Below the pieces are notes generated by a model. The model saw only the letters and a program-made list of their open reading frames with translations, made no database searches and was not told the DNA's origin. A stretch of 6,074 nt of DNA from Rhodospirillaceae bacterium (GTDB taxonomy: Bacteria > Pseudomonadota > Alphaproteobacteria > Rhodospirillales > Magnetospirillaceae). The number at the start of each line of letters is the position of its first letter. Positions within the stretch are counted from its first letter, which is position 1. The DNA is taken from contig JASLCK010000300.1 of NCBI GenBank assembly GCA_030151865.1, positions 1 through 6,074 of the forward strand, in the 5' to 3' direction. The translations under genes were made by a program, and so were the position numbers. Positions 5,257-6,074 of this stretch are shown in pieces.

Positions 5257-6074
5257 TTAGTTGGCCTGACGACGCAGGAAAGCCGGGATGTCCAGCATGT
5301 CTTCGTCGGACCGCGAGGTGGTCAGACGGTCGGACGGGCTGACGCGGGTCGGCTGCGGCTGAGCAGCCTGGGGCTGAACCTGCGGCTGAGGCTGTTGGAT
5401 ATGCGGCTGTTGAACATGGGCCTGCGGGGCGGGCTGCTGCTGCGGCTGCACCGGCTGAGCCTGGGGAATATAGCTTTGGCCCTGGGGCTGATGCACCGGG
5501 CTGCGCTGCGCCTGCGGGGCAGGGGCGGCGGGCTGGCCATAAGCCTGCGAGGTCTTGATGGACTGGGTCAGGCGGTTCAGCAGGCGGGCGGCGCGGTTGG
5601 TCTGTTCATGGGACAGACCGGCTTCCGGCTCGATTTCCGGCTGGGGCTGCGACTGATGCAGGTCCAACTGGGGTTCGACGCGGGCGTCATGGCGCGGCTG
5701 GGGGGCGTCCATGCGCAGGCTGCCCTGGGCGGGCGCGGCCTGCATGGCGGGCTGGGCCTGAGCCCCCATGCGCGGACCGGCCGGGGGGATGGCATGTTCG
5801 CGCACCGTCATCTGCGGCTCGGCGCGATAGGACGGCTGATAGGCCGGTTCACGCACTTGCGGCTGGGCGACATGAGGTTGGGCCGCATAGGACTGCGCCG
5901 CCTGCGGCTGAGCCACATGGGGTTGCGCCACATGGGGCTGCTGGCTGACCGGCTGGGCCGGGACAGCGGCAGGCTGGGCATAGGTCGGTTCGGCCGCCAT
6001 CGGGCGCGGCTGCGGGGCCGGGCGACGGATTTCCTGGGTGACCGACAACACGGTGGGCTTGACGGTCTGGGCGC
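5257..6074 (-). CDS. ftsZ: Cell division protein FtsZ, C-terminal linker and tail (partial)
   Basis: The gene enters from the right edge; 271 residues plus the stop are visible, and the GTPase core with the tubulin signature is outside. FtsZ is the tubulin-like GTPase that polymerises into the division ring. Visible residues begin AQTVKPTVLSVTQEIRRPAP, the junction with the disordered linker. The linker (roughly visible residues 8-250) is rich in Gln, Pro and Ala and contains a pentapeptide repeat near 45-74 and a more helical, charged stretch near 150-179 (around ARLLNRLTQSIKTS). The last 16 residues, DEDMLDIPAFLRRQAN, are the conserved C-terminal peptide that docks FtsA and other tethers, and they identify the protein. 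The linker is longer than that of Caulobacter (about 170 residues) and far longer than in E. coli (about 50). An internal GTG at 6051 is a codon in the gene and not the start. Confidence 0.95.
   Translation of the reverse strand, partial: AQTVKPTVLSVTQEIRRPAPQPRPMAAEPTYAQPAAVPAQPVSQQPHVAQPHVAQPQAAQSYAAQPHVAQPQVREPAYQPSYRAEPQMTVREHAIPPAGPRMGAQAQPAMQAAPAQGSLRMDAPQPRHDARVEPQLDLHQSQPQPEIEPEAGLSHEQTNRAARLLNRLTQSIKTSQAYGQPAAPAPQAQRSPVHQPQGQSYIPQAQPVQPQQQPAPQAHVQQPHIQQPQPQVQPQAAQPQPTRVSPSDRLTTSRSDEDMLDIPAFLRRQAN
5851..5940 (-). repeat. Six imperfect 15-bp tandem units in the ftsZ linker
   Basis: Read on the minus strand, six successive 15-bp units encode QPHVA, QPHVA, QPQAA, QSYAA, QPHVA and QPQVR. 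The first two units (5940-5926 and 5925-5911) differ at only two of fifteen bases, while the rest have diverged at synonymous and other positions. This in-frame repeat keeps the linker open and disordered, and its copy number may vary between strains. Confidence 0.75.

Noticed and set aside
5257..6051. A separate 264-residue Gln/Pro-rich gene starting at GTG 6051
   Set aside because: The frame continues upstream to the window edge and the C-terminus is the FtsZ tail peptide, so this is the end of ftsZ.

Overview
The window is GC-rich and every convincing gene lies on the minus strand. Read in the direction of transcription (from high to low coordinates) the order is ftsZ (3' part), lpxC, bamD (comL), recN, a PAS-GGDEF diguanylate cyclase, and the first 16 codons of ligA. 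This is the end of the division/cell-wall (dcw) cluster and the genes beyond it as arranged in alphaproteobacteria. The protein character (FtsZ ending in LDIPAFLRRQAN, an alphaproteobacterial-type BamD, a PAS_5-like sensor on the cyclase) suggests the Rhodospirillales, close to Magnetospirillum. That placement is inference from sequence style and gene order; no 16S or marker search was possible.

Layout: 6074-5257 holds the long Gln/Pro-rich linker and C-terminal FtsA-binding tail of FtsZ, closed by a strong intrinsic terminator (5224-5183). About 200 bp of AT-rich DNA follows (5182-4982), with several symmetric or repeated motifs that could be lpxC control sites. lpxC (4981-3983) ends in a second strong terminator (3953-3912), so it looks like its own transcription unit. 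bamD and recN (3892-1406) are 12 bp apart and probably co-transcribed; the only promoter-like hexamer I see for them sits in the loop of the lpxC terminator. After recN there is a 119-bp gap able to fold into a branched structure, then the diguanylate cyclase (1286-132), an 82-bp gap with a consensus -35 hexamer, and the ligA start.

Function: FtsZ builds the division ring, LpxC commits precursors to lipid A, BamD is a lipoprotein of the outer-membrane protein assembly machine, and RecN and LigA serve DNA repair and replication. The genes thus link division, outer-membrane growth and genome maintenance. The diguanylate cyclase is the one gene outside the usual set.

I did not find a new defence system, mobile element, CRISPR array or RNA gene. 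The novelty is at small scale: regulatory architecture around lpxC and bamD, the extended repeat-bearing FtsZ linker, and the cyclase placed between recN and ligA.
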